In this document: positions 34,674 to 43,449 of the stretch, in pieces
Numbering within the stretch: the first letter of the stretch is position 1
How the letters are laid out: each line of letters begins with the position of its first letter
From: Paenibacillus alba
GTDB lineage: Bacteria > Bacillota > Bacilli > Paenibacillales > NBRC-103111
Length of the DNA stretch: 64,000 nt
NCBI RefSeq assembly: GCF_013204855.1
Contig: NZ_JABMKZ010000032.1
Coordinates: 1 to 64,000, forward strand
Direction: 5' to 3'
Made by a program: the position numbers and the translations under genes
Notes under the pieces: generated by a model
Told to the model about the DNA's origin: nothing
Databases searched by the model: none
What the model saw: only the letters and a program-made list of their open reading frames with translations

Positions 34674-35858
34674 TTATCCGAAATTCACCCTTGTACCCGT
34701 CAGCTTCGCAGGAATCGAAGCAGGATAGTGACGACCAATAATCGCTTTCTCCCCAATGACAGTCAGCTCCGAGCCGCCTGGTTTGCCAACAATGGCCCCA
34801 TCTTTGATAATCGTACCTTCGCCGACAATCGCATTCAGAACAAGAGCATTTTTGCCGATCTGAACACCTGGCATAATTACGCTGTTCAAGACCCTGCTGT
34901 TCTCTCCCACTCTCACGCCATCAAAAAGCACAGAATGACTCACACTGCCATAAATAGAAGTGCCATCGCCAACAACTGCGTTATTTACCCTAGCGCTGAG
35001 CGATACATGACTTTTGGCGTCACCACGTTCCTTGGTGAAAACCGGCCAATTCTCATGATCCAACTGCAGCCTTGGCGTATAGCCAAGCAGATCCATATGA
35101 GACTCCCAGAGACTCTCGATCGTACCAACATCCTTCCAATAGCCTTCAAAAGGATATGCAGACAAATAAGCACCCGCATCCAGCAGCGCAGGGATAATAT
35201 CTTTGCCAAAATCATGCGTAGAGGCTTCATCCATCGCATCAATCTCCAGTGAGGAGCGAAGCACTTCCCAGTTAAAAATATAAATCCCCATGGAAGCCAG
35301 GTTGCTCGTCGGTTTAGCCGGTTTCTCGGCAAAGCCGGTGACCCGGTGAGCGTCGTCCGTGCTCATAATCCCGAAGCGGCTCGCTTCCTCCCATTTCACG
35401 GGAATCACAGAAAGCGTGGCATCGGCGCCCGAGGCTTTGTGATGCTCCAGCATCTTTTGATAGTCCATGTTATAAATGTGGTCACCGGAAATAACCAACA
35501 CATAGCTTGGATTATGTGCCCGCAGATAGGATAGATTTTGATAGATGGCATCTGCTGTACCGGAATAAGCGTTAGGCGCGCCAACTTGTCTTTCCAGAAT
35601 AGAAATGCCGCCGGACTCACTCTCCATCCCCCAAGCTTCCCCATTGCCGATATGAGCATGCAAAACGGCTGGTTTATACTGCGTGAGCACACCCACCGTA
35701 TCAATGCCGGAATTGCGGCAATTGCTCAACGTAAAATCGATAATTCTATATTTTCCGCCAAAATGAACGGCTGGTTTTGCTATATTTTTCGTTAATGGGC
35801 TAAGTCTAGTCCCCTCACCGCCAGCTAAAAGCATCGCTACACATTCTTGTTTTTTCAT
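34674..35858 (-). CDS. glgC: Glucose-1-phosphate adenylyltransferase catalytic subunit
   Basis: A 394-residue enzyme making ADP-glucose from glucose-1-phosphate and ATP, the committed step of bacterial glycogen synthesis. Motifs: LLAGGEGTRLSPLTKNIAKP, SGDHIYNMDYQ, GFAEKP and the C-terminal beta-helix. GGAAGGAT precedes the ATG. It starts 7 bases after the glgB stop. Confidence 0.95.
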   Translation of the reverse strand: MKKQECVAMLLAGGEGTRLSPLTKNIAKPAVHFGGKYRIIDFTLSNCRNSGIDTVGVLTQYKPAVLHAHIGNGEAWGMESESGGISILERQVGAPNAYSGTADAIYQNLSYLRAHNPSYVLVISGDHIYNMDYQKMLEHHKASGADATLSVIPVKWEEASRFGIMSTDDAHRVTGFAEKPAKPTSNLASMGIYIFNWEVLRSSLEIDAMDEASTHDFGKDIIPALLDAGAYLSAYPFEGYWKDVGTIESLWESHMDLLGYTPRLQLDHENWPVFTKERGDAKSHVSLSARVNNAVVGDGTSIYGSVSHSVLFDGVRVGENSRVLNSVIMPGVQIGKNALVLNAIVGEGTIIKDGAIVGKPGGSELTVIGEKAIIGRHYPASIPAKLTGTRVNFG

Positions 35859-35865
35859 GACATTC

Positions 35866-37767
35866 TCATCCTTCCGAAGGGGTATATTTGAAGATCACAG
35901 CTGCAAGTGGTGGTATATGAATCGTTATGCTATAAGGACGGTCCTGACAGGCGAATTCCTCTGCAATTAAATGACTTTCGTTCCCTACACCCGATCCGCC
36001 GAATTCCGGCTTATCGCTGTTAAACACTTCCTGATAAGTGCCCTGCTTCATGACCCCTAAGCGATAGTTTTCATGAACCTCTGTCTTAAAATTGCAAACA
36101 ATCACGAGATGCTCATCCGTATTCTCCGCTTTGCGAATGAACATGACCAGACCATCACTTTGGTCCTCAGCGCCAATGGCTTCGAAGCCGCTTGGGTCAT
36201 AGTCGAGTTCCCATAACGCTTTCTCTGCTTTATAGAAATGATTCATCGTCTTCACGAAGCTCTCGAATTGCTGATGCTCCTCGAACTCCAGCAGGTTCCA
36301 TTCCAAAGCACTTTCCGAATTCCAATCGTCCATCTGGCCGAATTCATTGCCCATGAACAACAGTTTTTTGCCGGGATGCCCGATCATATAGCTATACAAC
36401 ACACGCAGATTGGCGAAACGCTGCCAGTTATCATCACCAGACATTTTACCCAGAAGCGATTTGGTTGAATGAACCACTTCATCATGCGCATAAGGCAGAA
36501 TATAATTCTCTTCCCAAGCGTTCAGCAGGGAATTCGTTAATTGATCCTCCGCTGCGCCGCGCTCTTCTTGCGTTTTCTTCATATATTCCAAGGTGTTCCA
36601 CGTATAGCCTAAGTTCCATTTATAGTTAAACCCGAGTCCGCCATGATCAACCGACGCCGTTACGCCAGGATATGAGCTTGAATCCTCCGCCATCATCAGC
36701 GCATTCGGATACCTGGAGAACACAACCGCATTCAGCTTCTGCAGAAAAGCGATGCCTTCCAGATTCTCGTCGCCTCCGAATTCGTTCGTAATACGGTCCC
36801 CATCTTCTCTGTCGAAATTAAGTGTCAAAATGCTATAAACGGCATCCACTCTTAATCCGTCAATATGATACACGTCCATCCAAAACAGCGCGTTGGAGAT
36901 TAAGAAGCTCATTACCTCCGGCTTCCCATAATCGAAGATTTGGGTCCCCCAGGTCGGATTTTCTCCCTTCCGGCTGTCTGCATATTCATAAAGCGGCGTC
37001 CCATCGAAGCGAGTCAAACCATGAGCATCTTTGCAGAAATGCGCCGGCACCCAGTCCATAATGACGCCAATCCCCTTCTGATGGCAGCGATCAACGAAGA
37101 CCATGAAGTCCTTCGGCGATCCAAATCGGCTCGTCACTGAGAAATAGCTTGTCACCTGATAGCCCCAAGATGCATCCAACGGGTGCTCCTCTAATGGCAT
37201 CAACTCGATATGGGTATAGCCGCGCTCCAGCACATAATCAACCAGCTCATCAGCCAATTCCAAGTACGTGTAGAAATCTCCATCTTCCTTGCGCTTCCAG
37301 CTGCCCAGATGCACCTCATAGATCAAAAGAGGCTGCTGCAGAAATTGATTCGAGGTTTTCGTAGCCAGCCATTCCTCATCCTGCCATTCATAACCTTCCA
37401 AAGAGGTTACAATGGATGCCGTTCCGGGACGAAGCTCCGTATGAAAAGCGTACGGGTCTGATTTCAGATAACACTCATCATCCAAAGTGATGATCTCGTA
37501 TTTATACAGAATACCTTCCTCCAGCTTCGGAATGAAAAGCGTCCATACACCGTCTGACATCGTCATCTTATGATTGCTGCCATCCCAGCCATTGAAGCTG
37601 CCCGATACATTCACTTGCTTCGCATTTGGTGCCCAAACGGCGAAGTTGATCCCCCTCAGGCCATGTCGTTCTTCCAGGTGGGAACCCAGAAATTGATAGC
37701 TTTGATACTGTGTGCCCTCATGCAATAAATAGGTAGCGTCTGAATCCGGTGCAGATGCCATCGTCAT
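35866..37767 (-). CDS. glgB: 1,4-alpha-glucan branching enzyme
   Basis: A 633-residue GH13 enzyme: N-terminal CBM48 (NFAVWAPNAKQVNVSGSFN), catalytic barrel with nucleophile Asp in GLRVDAVYS, acid/base Glu in MMAEDSS and AHDEVVHS, then a beta domain. It forms alpha-1,6 branches in glycogen. The ATG following GGGAGG at 7 bases was chosen, not the one inside the ribosome site. glgA and glgP are not in the window. Confidence 0.94.
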   Translation of the reverse strand: MTMASAPDSDATYLLHEGTQYQSYQFLGSHLEERHGLRGINFAVWAPNAKQVNVSGSFNGWDGSNHKMTMSDGVWTLFIPKLEEGILYKYEIITLDDECYLKSDPYAFHTELRPGTASIVTSLEGYEWQDEEWLATKTSNQFLQQPLLIYEVHLGSWKRKEDGDFYTYLELADELVDYVLERGYTHIELMPLEEHPLDASWGYQVTSYFSVTSRFGSPKDFMVFVDRCHQKGIGVIMDWVPAHFCKDAHGLTRFDGTPLYEYADSRKGENPTWGTQIFDYGKPEVMSFLISNALFWMDVYHIDGLRVDAVYSILTLNFDREDGDRITNEFGGDENLEGIAFLQKLNAVVFSRYPNALMMAEDSSSYPGVTASVDHGGLGFNYKWNLGYTWNTLEYMKKTQEERGAAEDQLTNSLLNAWEENYILPYAHDEVVHSTKSLLGKMSGDDNWQRFANLRVLYSYMIGHPGKKLLFMGNEFGQMDDWNSESALEWNLLEFEEHQQFESFVKTMNHFYKAEKALWELDYDPSGFEAIGAEDQSDGLVMFIRKAENTDEHLVIVCNFKTEVHENYRLGVMKQGTYQEVFNSDKPEFGGSGVGNESHLIAEEFACQDRPYSITIHIPPLAAVIFKYTPSEG

Positions 37768-37805
37768 CCCATTTCCTCCCATCCTGTTTGGATTGATATT
37801 CCTTA

Positions 37806-37831
37806 TTACACCTCTTTGTGCCTATTGAAAC
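37806..37831 (-). promoter_or_regulatory. Candidate sigma-B promoter of the glycogen operon
   Basis: Minus strand GTTTCA-N14-GTGTAA, one mismatch from the GGGTAA used by the sigB operon. It lies 39 bases before the glgB start and abuts the T run of the upstream terminator. Confidence 0.5.
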
Positions 37832-37876
37832 AAAAAAAGCACAAGTTTTATTCCCACTTGGGATAAACTTGTGCTC
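37832..37876 (-). terminator. Terminator of the rsbY-like gene
   Basis: AGCACAAGTTTATCCC and GGGAATAAAACTTGTGCT pair almost fully, with TTTTTTT on the minus strand. Confidence 0.88.
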
Positions 37877-37906
37877 TCTCGTATGTGATAAATAATAAGG
37901 CCCGTA

Positions 37907-39043
37907 TTACTCTGCTGTAATCAAAACCAAGCACATATCGTCTTGGGGTGAGCCGCTTTTGGCGTATGGATAAATCCGTTCGATTAAGCCGTCAGGATCA
38001 TGCGTCTGCATAGCCTCCAAACCCCTTTGGATCTTGCTGATGCCTTCCTCCTGCTCATCATCAAGCCATTCGGAGAGGCCATCCGTGAACAGAACAATCC
38101 GGGCATCCTTCTTATAAGGAATAACACCCTTCGTAATCTCAATGCCTTCAAAAAAGCCAATAGCGCAGCAGCCTTCCGTCAACAGCTTCACCTCGCCATC
38201 CAAAATGGCAATTCCGGTAGGATGCCCGGCATTCACATACTCAATCGTACGATGCTCCGTATCGAGCACCATATAAATCGACGTAAAGTAATAATTGATC
38301 AAATTATCCGCTATATGCAGCTGATTCATACGTCCATTCAATTCTCGGATGACGCCTTCCGGATCACAAATATTCGTAATCGTATCCTTCAAGGCAGAGT
38401 AAATGTACATACATACAAGCGAAGATGAAATACCGTGCCCCATCATATCCAGCAAAATAATGCCATACCGATTCGGTCCGATCGGGTACCACGCATAGAA
38501 GTCGCCAGCCAGCTCTGATGAAGGCTTATAGACAGCCGATATGTTGATATGCTCATCCTGAATCGGGCTGCTAAGTACGCTGCGCTGCACTTGTTTGGCC
38601 AAATCAAGCTCATACTTGATTCGCTTATCCCGCTCTTTGTGCCAATCCTTCTCGAATTTGAGACGAAGCGTGGAGCGTATACGAGCCAGCAGCTCTACTT
38701 TATTAATAGGCTTCATCACATAATCCAGCGCCCCTGCATCCAGTGCTTCCGCCAATTTATTGGAATCTCCCATAGCCGTTACGAAGATAATCGGGATATC
38801 CCGGAACCGTTCATCCGCTTGAACCGTTCGACAGGCTTCAACCCCATCAATTTCCGGCATCATCATATCCATCAAGATCAAGTCCACGGGTACTTCTCCC
38901 GTAGTTGGCGAATTCATCTCTAATAATTGATACAGCTCTTTGGCTGAAGAGACCATTGTCAGATCCGTGTATCCGGCTTTAAGCAGAATTTTTTCGATTA
39001 TAAGTAAATTCGTCGCGTTATCGTCGACAATCACAATACTCAT
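37907..39043 (-). CDS. rsbY: Receiver-PP2C phosphatase (RsbY/RsbU-like) activating SigB
   Basis: A 378-residue response regulator. The receiver domain (residues 1-125) has VDDNATN, the phospho-acceptor in LILMDMMMP, and K in YVMKPIN. The SpoIIE/PP2C phosphatase domain has ELAGDFYAWYPI, LLDMMGHGISSSL and GSPQDDMCLVLI metal-binding aspartates. RsbY of B. cereus has the same architecture and dephosphorylates RsbV after phosphotransfer from RsbK. GAGAGGGG precedes the ATG. Symbol by architecture. Confidence 0.85.
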   Translation of the reverse strand: MSIVIVDDNATNLLIIEKILLKAGYTDLTMVSSAKELYQLLEMNSPTTGEVPVDLILMDMMMPEIDGVEACRTVQADERFRDIPIIFVTAMGDSNKLAEALDAGALDYVMKPINKVELLARIRSTLRLKFEKDWHKERDKRIKYELDLAKQVQRSVLSSPIQDEHINISAVYKPSSELAGDFYAWYPIGPNRYGIILLDMMGHGISSSLVCMYIYSALKDTITNICDPEGVIRELNGRMNQLHIADNLINYYFTSIYMVLDTEHRTIEYVNAGHPTGIAILDGEVKLLTEGCCAIGFFEGIEITKGVIPYKKDARIVLFTDGLSEWLDDEQEEGISKIQRGLEAMQTHDPDGLIERIYPYAKSGSPQDDMCLVLITAE

Positions 39044-39048
39044 GGTTC

Positions 39049-39074
39049 AAACCCCTCTCGGGCAAAAGTTAAAC
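39049..39074 (-). promoter_or_regulatory. Candidate sigma-B promoter at the rsbY start
   Basis: Minus strand GTTTAA-N14-GGGTTT. The -35 is perfect, but GGGTTT ends only 5 bases before the ATG, so transcription would begin at about the start codon. It may be a coincidence with the ribosome site. Confidence 0.35.
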
Positions 39075-39222
39075 AGTAACCCTCACCATAGTTTAGCATA
39101 GTTTAAAAATAAAAATCGCTAGAGTTCTTCTATTTACTACCCGCATTTGAAAATTTCAATCAGAATACGGGCATTCCTTGCGCGTTTATATAATGAAACG
39201 GAAATCTAAATAAACTTTTGCT

Positions 39223-39248
39223 GTTTCAGATGCGTGAAATACGGTTAC
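39223..39248 (+). promoter_or_regulatory. Candidate sigma-B promoter of ytxH
   Basis: GTTTCA-N14-GGTTAC on the plus strand, 53 bases before the ytxH start. The -10 is imperfect. ytxH is a known stress gene. Confidence 0.45.
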
Positions 39249-39301
39249 TTCCTACTATGAAGCAAGACAAACCATAACCCAATTTGAAGGAGAGATGACT
39301 C

Positions 39302-39718
39302 ATGAGTGAAGCAGTCGGAACAAACAAAGGCGGACTATTATTAGGTTTAGTTATCGGCGGAGCGGTTGGTGCAGTAGCTTCCCTGTTATTTGCCCCTAAA
39401 GCTGGGTCAGAACTGCGCGAAGACCTTTCTAATACGTACCGTACTTTAAACGATAAAACAAGCAAATTGGCTTCAACAGTTGGTCAAAAAACACAAGAAA
39501 TTGTCTCCAGTGTTTGCGAGACAACCCAAGATATCGCGGCAACAGCCAGCGAAAAAGCCAAAGACATCGTTTCCACGGTCAGTGAGAAATCACAAGAAAT
39601 CGGCAGCAAAGCTTCCGACGTGATCGATAAAGCCAAAGAGAGCAAACAACTGGTAGCTGAATCCTTGCACGCCGCTACTAGCAACAGCTCCCATGGCAGC
39701 AATAACAACCAGCATTAG
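39302..39718 (+). CDS. ytxH: YtxH-family general stress protein
   Basis: A 138-residue protein with a glycine-rich membrane helix (GLLLGLVIGGAVGAVASLLFAPKAGSELR, read here as the GLVIGGAVGAVASLLFAPK family signature). It continues as an Ala/Ser/Lys/Glu heptad region resembling LEA-like stress proteins and ends in a Ser/Asn/His tail. GAAGGAGAG precedes the ATG. Function in stress is known only by induction. Confidence 0.88.
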   Translation: MSEAVGTNKGGLLLGLVIGGAVGAVASLLFAPKAGSELREDLSNTYRTLNDKTSKLASTVGQKTQEIVSSVCETTQDIAATASEKAKDIVSTVSEKSQEIGSKASDVIDKAKESKQLVAESLHAATSNSSHGSNNNQH

Positions 39719-39820
39719 AACAGGGAGAGCTGGTAGAACAAACATTAGAACAGAGAGAGCCCGTTTCGGGCTGGTAGAACAAATTTGTTTAGCCGCAAGC
39801 TCGAAAGGAGCGTTTGGACT

Positions 39821-40234
39821 ATGGATAAAAACGCCTTGCATCAACAACTCACCAATTTGGGATTAGAACGTATTGAATATACAGAGAAATCGGTATACCA
39901 AATCAAAATCTACAACGAAGCTACCTCCGTCGGATACCCGCTTACGTTGACAACACTGACGACCGAGCATGGGAACACCACCGTTCACTTCCACGAAGCC
40001 GACTTTCAAGAGAACGAATTCGTTCCTCTTCAAGTCCGGCGGGCTGCGCTGGATAAACTTATCGAGCTCGAGCGGCTATGCAACGGTTCCGCCAGCAAAT
40101 CCTTGGAAGAAGCCAACAATAGCTCCATGGCCCAAGACATGGGCGAAATCAAAAAGCTCGGCAACGAGATGAAGCACATGAAAACAAACAGTGAATTACT
40201 GGAGAAGAATCTGATTCCGGATCCGATTCAGTAA
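39821..40234 (+). CDS. Uncharacterised small cytosolic protein
   Basis: A 137-residue protein I do not recognise. It has no signal or membrane segment, a beta-rich first half (YQIKIYNEATSVGYPL) and a helical acidic second half ending NLIPDPIQ. AAAGGAG lies 10 bases before the ATG. It lies 102 bases after ytxH in the same direction. The gap between has a small hairpin (AGCCC-GTTTC-GGGCT) and a repeated AGAACA phrase. Confidence 0.65.
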   Translation: MDKNALHQQLTNLGLERIEYTEKSVYQIKIYNEATSVGYPLTLTTLTTEHGNTTVHFHEADFQENEFVPLQVRRAALDKLIELERLCNGSASKSLEEANNSSMAQDMGEIKKLGNEMKHMKTNSELLEKNLIPDPIQ

Positions 40235-40246
40235 GCAAGGATGAAG

Positions 40247-40287
40247 AAGGAGCCTCTAACACCACTTTGTGGGGTTGGAGGTTTTTT
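40247..40287 (+). terminator. Terminator of the 39821-40234 gene
   Basis: CCTCTAACACC and GGGGTTGGAGG pair with one weak pair and are followed by TTTTTT. Confidence 0.75.
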
Positions 40288-40336
40288 CCATGTTGGTTGG
40301 GTACGGGGAGGCGAGGACGGATTGGCGGGGCCTGGG

Positions 40337-40565
40337 GATTCCACGAGTTTAAGGTTGTTTTTCGGCCTTATGGTGGGTGGGGGGCGTGTTTTGGGGACTT
40401 TAGGGCTGGAAAACAGCCTTACGGATGAGAGCATCGGTGGATTCTGACGGATTCCACCACTTTAAGCTTGTTTTTCGACCTTATGGTGGGTGAGATGTGT
40501 GTGTTGGGGACTTTAGGGCTGGGAATGCAGCCTTACGGATGGCGGATTTGGTGGATCTGGTAGCT
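40337..40565. repeat. 113-base dimeric repeat (family D), two copies plus a fragment
   Basis: Units begin at TTCCACGAG (40339) and TTCCACCAC (40452). Inside each, TTTA-led half-units (ending CCTTATGG and CCTTACGG) start at 40348, 40399, 40461 and 40512: spacing 51, 62, 51. A fragment (GACGGATTCCACCACTTT) reappears at 40.79 kb after the family C units, as if those were inserted into this array. Confidence 0.85.
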
Positions 40566-40566
40566 A

Positions 40567-40785
40567 TCGTGGCTGATTAAGAGCTCCTAAAGACTTCTAT
40601 CTACTTTAAAAGCGACCGTTTGAGCGAAATAGAAGTCTTTGGGGACCGCTATTTGCTGCTCAGGCGGCAAAATGGAGCTATCGGGGCTGATTAAGAGCCC
40701 CTAAAGACTTCTATCTACTTTAAAAGCGGCCGTTTAAGCGAAATAGGAGTCTTTGGGGACCGCTATTTGCTGCTCAGTTGGGTGG
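40567..40785. repeat. 114-base hairpin repeat (family C), locus 1, two copies
   Basis: Each unit holds AAAGACTTCTAT ... ATAGAAGTCTTT, a 12-base-pair inverted repeat, followed by GGGGACCGCTATTTGCTGCTC. Period 114 (GGGGACCGCT at 40641 and 40755). The same unit is found in opposite orientation at 52.6-53.1 kb. Confidence 0.9.
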
Positions 40786-40814
40786 ACTGACGGATTCCAC
40801 CACTTTGAACATAC

Positions 40815-40860
40815 AAAATCCTACAGATTCGCGGCTTGCCGCTTCTGTAGGATTTATTTG
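40815..40860. terminator. Terminator of fumC
   Basis: AAATCCTACAGA and TCTGTAGGATTT form a 12-base-pair stem, with an inner GCGGC/GCCGC. Confidence 0.85.
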
Positions 40861-40887
40861 TTTGCTTAACCGAGACAGACTCGGTCT

Positions 40888-42273
40888 TTATGCCTTCGGA
40901 TGCACCATGTCTTCCGGCTTGACGTAGCTGTCGAACTGCTCAGCCGTCAGGTAGCCGCTGCGCAGGGCTGACTCCTTCAGCGTCAGCCCTTCTTTGTGGG
41001 CTTGCTTCGCAATGCTGGCTGCTTTCTCATACCCGATATACGGGTTGAGCGCCGTGACCAGCATGAGGGATTGTTCCAGATTGCGCTGAATGACAGCGCG
41101 ATTCGGCTCCATGCCTGCGAGGCAATGGTCGTTGAACGAGCGCATACTATCGGCCAGCAGCCGCACCGACTGCAGGAAGTTGTGAATGATAACGGGCTTG
41201 AACACGTTCAGCTCGAAGTTGCCTTGGCTGGCGGCGAAGCCGATGGCCGCATCGTTGCCCATCACCTGGCAAACGACCATCGTCATCGCTTCGCTCTGCG
41301 TGGGGTTGACCTTGCCCGGCATGATCGAGCTGCCGGGCTCGTTCTCAGGGATCGTGATCTCCCCGATCCCGCAGCGGGGACCGCTCGATAGCCAGCGCAC
41401 ATCGTTGGCTATCTTCATTAAGTTCGCCGCCAGCGCCTTCAGCGCGCCGTGGGCGTAAACAATCTGATCATGGCTGGTCAGCGCATGAAACTTGTTCGCC
41501 GCCGAGACGAAGCGCGTGCCCGTCTCGCGAGTCAACGCTTCGGCGACGCGCGCGCCGAACTCGGGATGCGCGTTCAGCCCCGTGCCGACCGCGGTGCCGC
41601 CAATAGCCAGCTCGCGCATCGTATCGACGCTGCTGCGCACCATGCGCGCCGTCTGCTCCAGCATGGCCCACCAGCCGCTGATTTCTTGCCCCAGCGTCAG
41701 CGGGGTAGCATCCTGCAGATGGGTGCGGCCGATCTTGACGATGGAGGCATAAGCCTCCATCTTGCTGTGCAGTGTCGCCTGCAGAAGCTCGAGCGCAGGC
41801 AGAAGCTCTTGCTCCACCGCGATGACGCCGGCTACATGCATCGCGGTTGGAAATGTATCGTTCGAGCTCTGCGAACGATTCACATCATCATTGGGATGGA
41901 TGCGAGTACCATCCCCCATCAGCTCGCTGCCTCGGTGAGCAATCACCTCGTTCACGTTCATGTTTGACTGCGTGCCGCTGCCTGTCTGCCAGACAACAAG
42001 CGGGAACTCGTCGTGCCAGCGGCCTTGTACGATTTCGTCTGCCGCCTGAGCGATCGCCTCCGCTTTCTCCGGCGTCAACCCGCCAAGCTCGCGGTTCACC
42101 TGAGCGGCCGCTTTTTTCAACAAAGCAAAAGCCCCTATCAACCGTTCCGGCATCCGCTCCGTGCCGATTTTGAAATTCTCATAGCTGCGCTGTGTTTGAG
42201 CCCCCCACAACTTATCCACAGGTACTCTGATTTCCCCCATTGTATCCTTTTCAATCCGATACTCTTGCGTCAC
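40888..42273 (-). CDS. fumC: Class II fumarate hydratase
   Basis: A 461-residue fumarase catalysing fumarate to malate in the citric-acid cycle. Signature GSSIMPGKVNPTQSEA, with WQTGSGTQSNMNVNEV and catalytic region GRTHLQDATPLTLGQE. GTG start chosen 8 bases after GGAGG; a GTG further upstream overlaps the ribosome site. The middle (41.4-41.7 kb) is notably GC-rich, giving long spurious frames on the other strand. Confidence 0.95.
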   Translation of the reverse strand: MTQEYRIEKDTMGEIRVPVDKLWGAQTQRSYENFKIGTERMPERLIGAFALLKKAAAQVNRELGGLTPEKAEAIAQAADEIVQGRWHDEFPLVVWQTGSGTQSNMNVNEVIAHRGSELMGDGTRIHPNDDVNRSQSSNDTFPTAMHVAGVIAVEQELLPALELLQATLHSKMEAYASIVKIGRTHLQDATPLTLGQEISGWWAMLEQTARMVRSSVDTMRELAIGGTAVGTGLNAHPEFGARVAEALTRETGTRFVSAANKFHALTSHDQIVYAHGALKALAANLMKIANDVRWLSSGPRCGIGEITIPENEPGSSIMPGKVNPTQSEAMTMVVCQVMGNDAAIGFAASQGNFELNVFKPVIIHNFLQSVRLLADSMRSFNDHCLAGMEPNRAVIQRNLEQSLMLVTALNPYIGYEKAASIAKQAHKEGLTLKESALRSGYLTAEQFDSYVKPEDMVHPKA

Positions 42274-42468
42274 TCGAACCACCTCCTATTGCTTCGTTAT
42301 GCTGACATAACCCGCTAGAATGTATTAACCAATCACCAAACACATAAATCTTATTTTACCCAGATCATGGCAGCCTATGAGCCATTTGCTGGTTTTCTCC
42401 TCCAGCGAAGAGATATAATGAACAAAAAACACCCGCCAAGGCAGGTGCTGCCGAAGGAGCAATGCCTC

Positions 42469-42861
42469 ATGGAAACTAGACTAGACATTATCGTCCGATC
42501 CACCGAAATTGATGTGAATGGCCACGTCAACAATGCCAAATATTTGGAATACCTCGAATGGGGAAGAGAAGAATGGTACGAGCAATCCGAGTTGTTTTAC
42601 GATACGTTTGGCGCGATGGGCATTCAAACCGTTACAGTGAACATCAACATTAATTATAAAAAAGAGTGCAAACAAGGTGAGCACCTGACCGTCACTTGCC
42701 GGCCTGACAAAATGGGACGCTCCAGCTATGTGCTGAAGCAAGAAATTATCAACCAGCAAGGCGAATTGTGTGCCGACGCCCTTGTAACCAGTGTGACGAT
42801 GGACAGTACAACACGCAAAAGTGTAGAGGCCCCTGAGGCATTACGAAAGCATTTTAGCTAA
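42469..42861 (+). CDS. Acyl-CoA thioesterase, hotdog fold (4HBT/FadM-like)
   Basis: A 130-residue hotdog-fold protein with the active-site segment IDVNGHVNNAKYLEYLEWGRE (read as D-VNGHVNNAKYLEYLEW) and family-typical length. These enzymes hydrolyse acyl-CoA or acyl-ACP thioesters. GAAGGAG is 11 bases before the ATG; an ATG 17 codons earlier (with GAAGAG upstream) is a weaker alternative. Substrate unknown. Confidence 0.85.
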   Translation: METRLDIIVRSTEIDVNGHVNNAKYLEYLEWGREEWYEQSELFYDTFGAMGIQTVTVNININYKKECKQGEHLTVTCRPDKMGRSSYVLKQEIINQQGELCADALVTSVTMDSTTRKSVEAPEALRKHFS

Positions 42862-42873
42862 AGAAAAAGTCAT

Positions 42874-43449
42874 TTACACAGTCCCTGTGGATAACTTCTG
42901 GCCCAGCGGCGTTGGCAGTCCATCCATGCTGACCCTATTTTTCTCCTGCCAATAGTCCGTTAATCCTTGCTCGCCTTTTTGCGTCGCCCATTTCTGCAGT
43001 GTCGTGCGTTCTCCCTCGTAATTGTAAAAAGGGACGCTATAGCCGCAGGAAGTTTTGACCTCATGCACATCAACAACAATCATTTGACGCGCTCCTGGCA
43101 AAAGTGTGAACCTAGGCGCGATTGCCTCCCACTCCTGCGTACCTGGCAGCACAACCCGCCCTTCTCCATAGAGGCGCAGAATCATGGGCGGTCCCTCAAA
43201 AGCCATAAACATCACGGTAATCCGTCCATTCCCGCTCTCTTCCAGATGCGCGCTCGTCTCATTCCCGCTCCCGGTTAAATCGAGATAGGCCACCTCATTC
43301 TTCGATAAAATCCGAAAAACATCGTGACCCTTCGGTGAAAGATTAACATGACCTTCCCCCGACAAGGGGGCAGAGCCTACGAAAAAAATGTGCTGCTTAG
43401 CGATAAACTGCTCATGATCCGGCAATAGCGCCTCGAAAGATTTGCCCAT
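42874..43449 (-). CDS. Pyridoxamine 5'-phosphate oxidase-family flavin-binding protein
   Basis: A 191-residue protein with a split-barrel FMN-binding domain: FVGSAPLSGEGHVNLSPKG, then AYLDLTGSGNETSAHL and ITVMFMAFEGPPMILRLYG. This is a general family of putative flavin-dependent oxidoreductases, not PdxH itself. GGAGGCGG lies about 7 bases before the ATG. Confidence 0.85.
   Translation of the reverse strand: MGKSFEALLPDHEQFIAKQHIFFVGSAPLSGEGHVNLSPKGHDVFRILSKNEVAYLDLTGSGNETSAHLEESGNGRITVMFMAFEGPPMILRLYGEGRVVLPGTQEWEAIAPRFTLLPGARQMIVVDVHEVKTSCGYSVPFYNYEGERTTLQKWATQKGEQGLTDYWQEKNRVSMDGLPTPLGQKLSTGTV

Noticed and set aside
39719..39785. Possible small RNA or attachment site between ytxH and the next gene
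   Set aside because: Only a short duplicated phrase (AGAACA...GAGAG, CTGGTAGAACAAA) and a 5-base-pair hairpin; no promoter or terminator signature.
41449..41967. Long plus-strand frame opposite fumC
   Set aside because: Arg/His-rich antisense of a GC-rich conserved enzyme gene; no ribosome site or family match.
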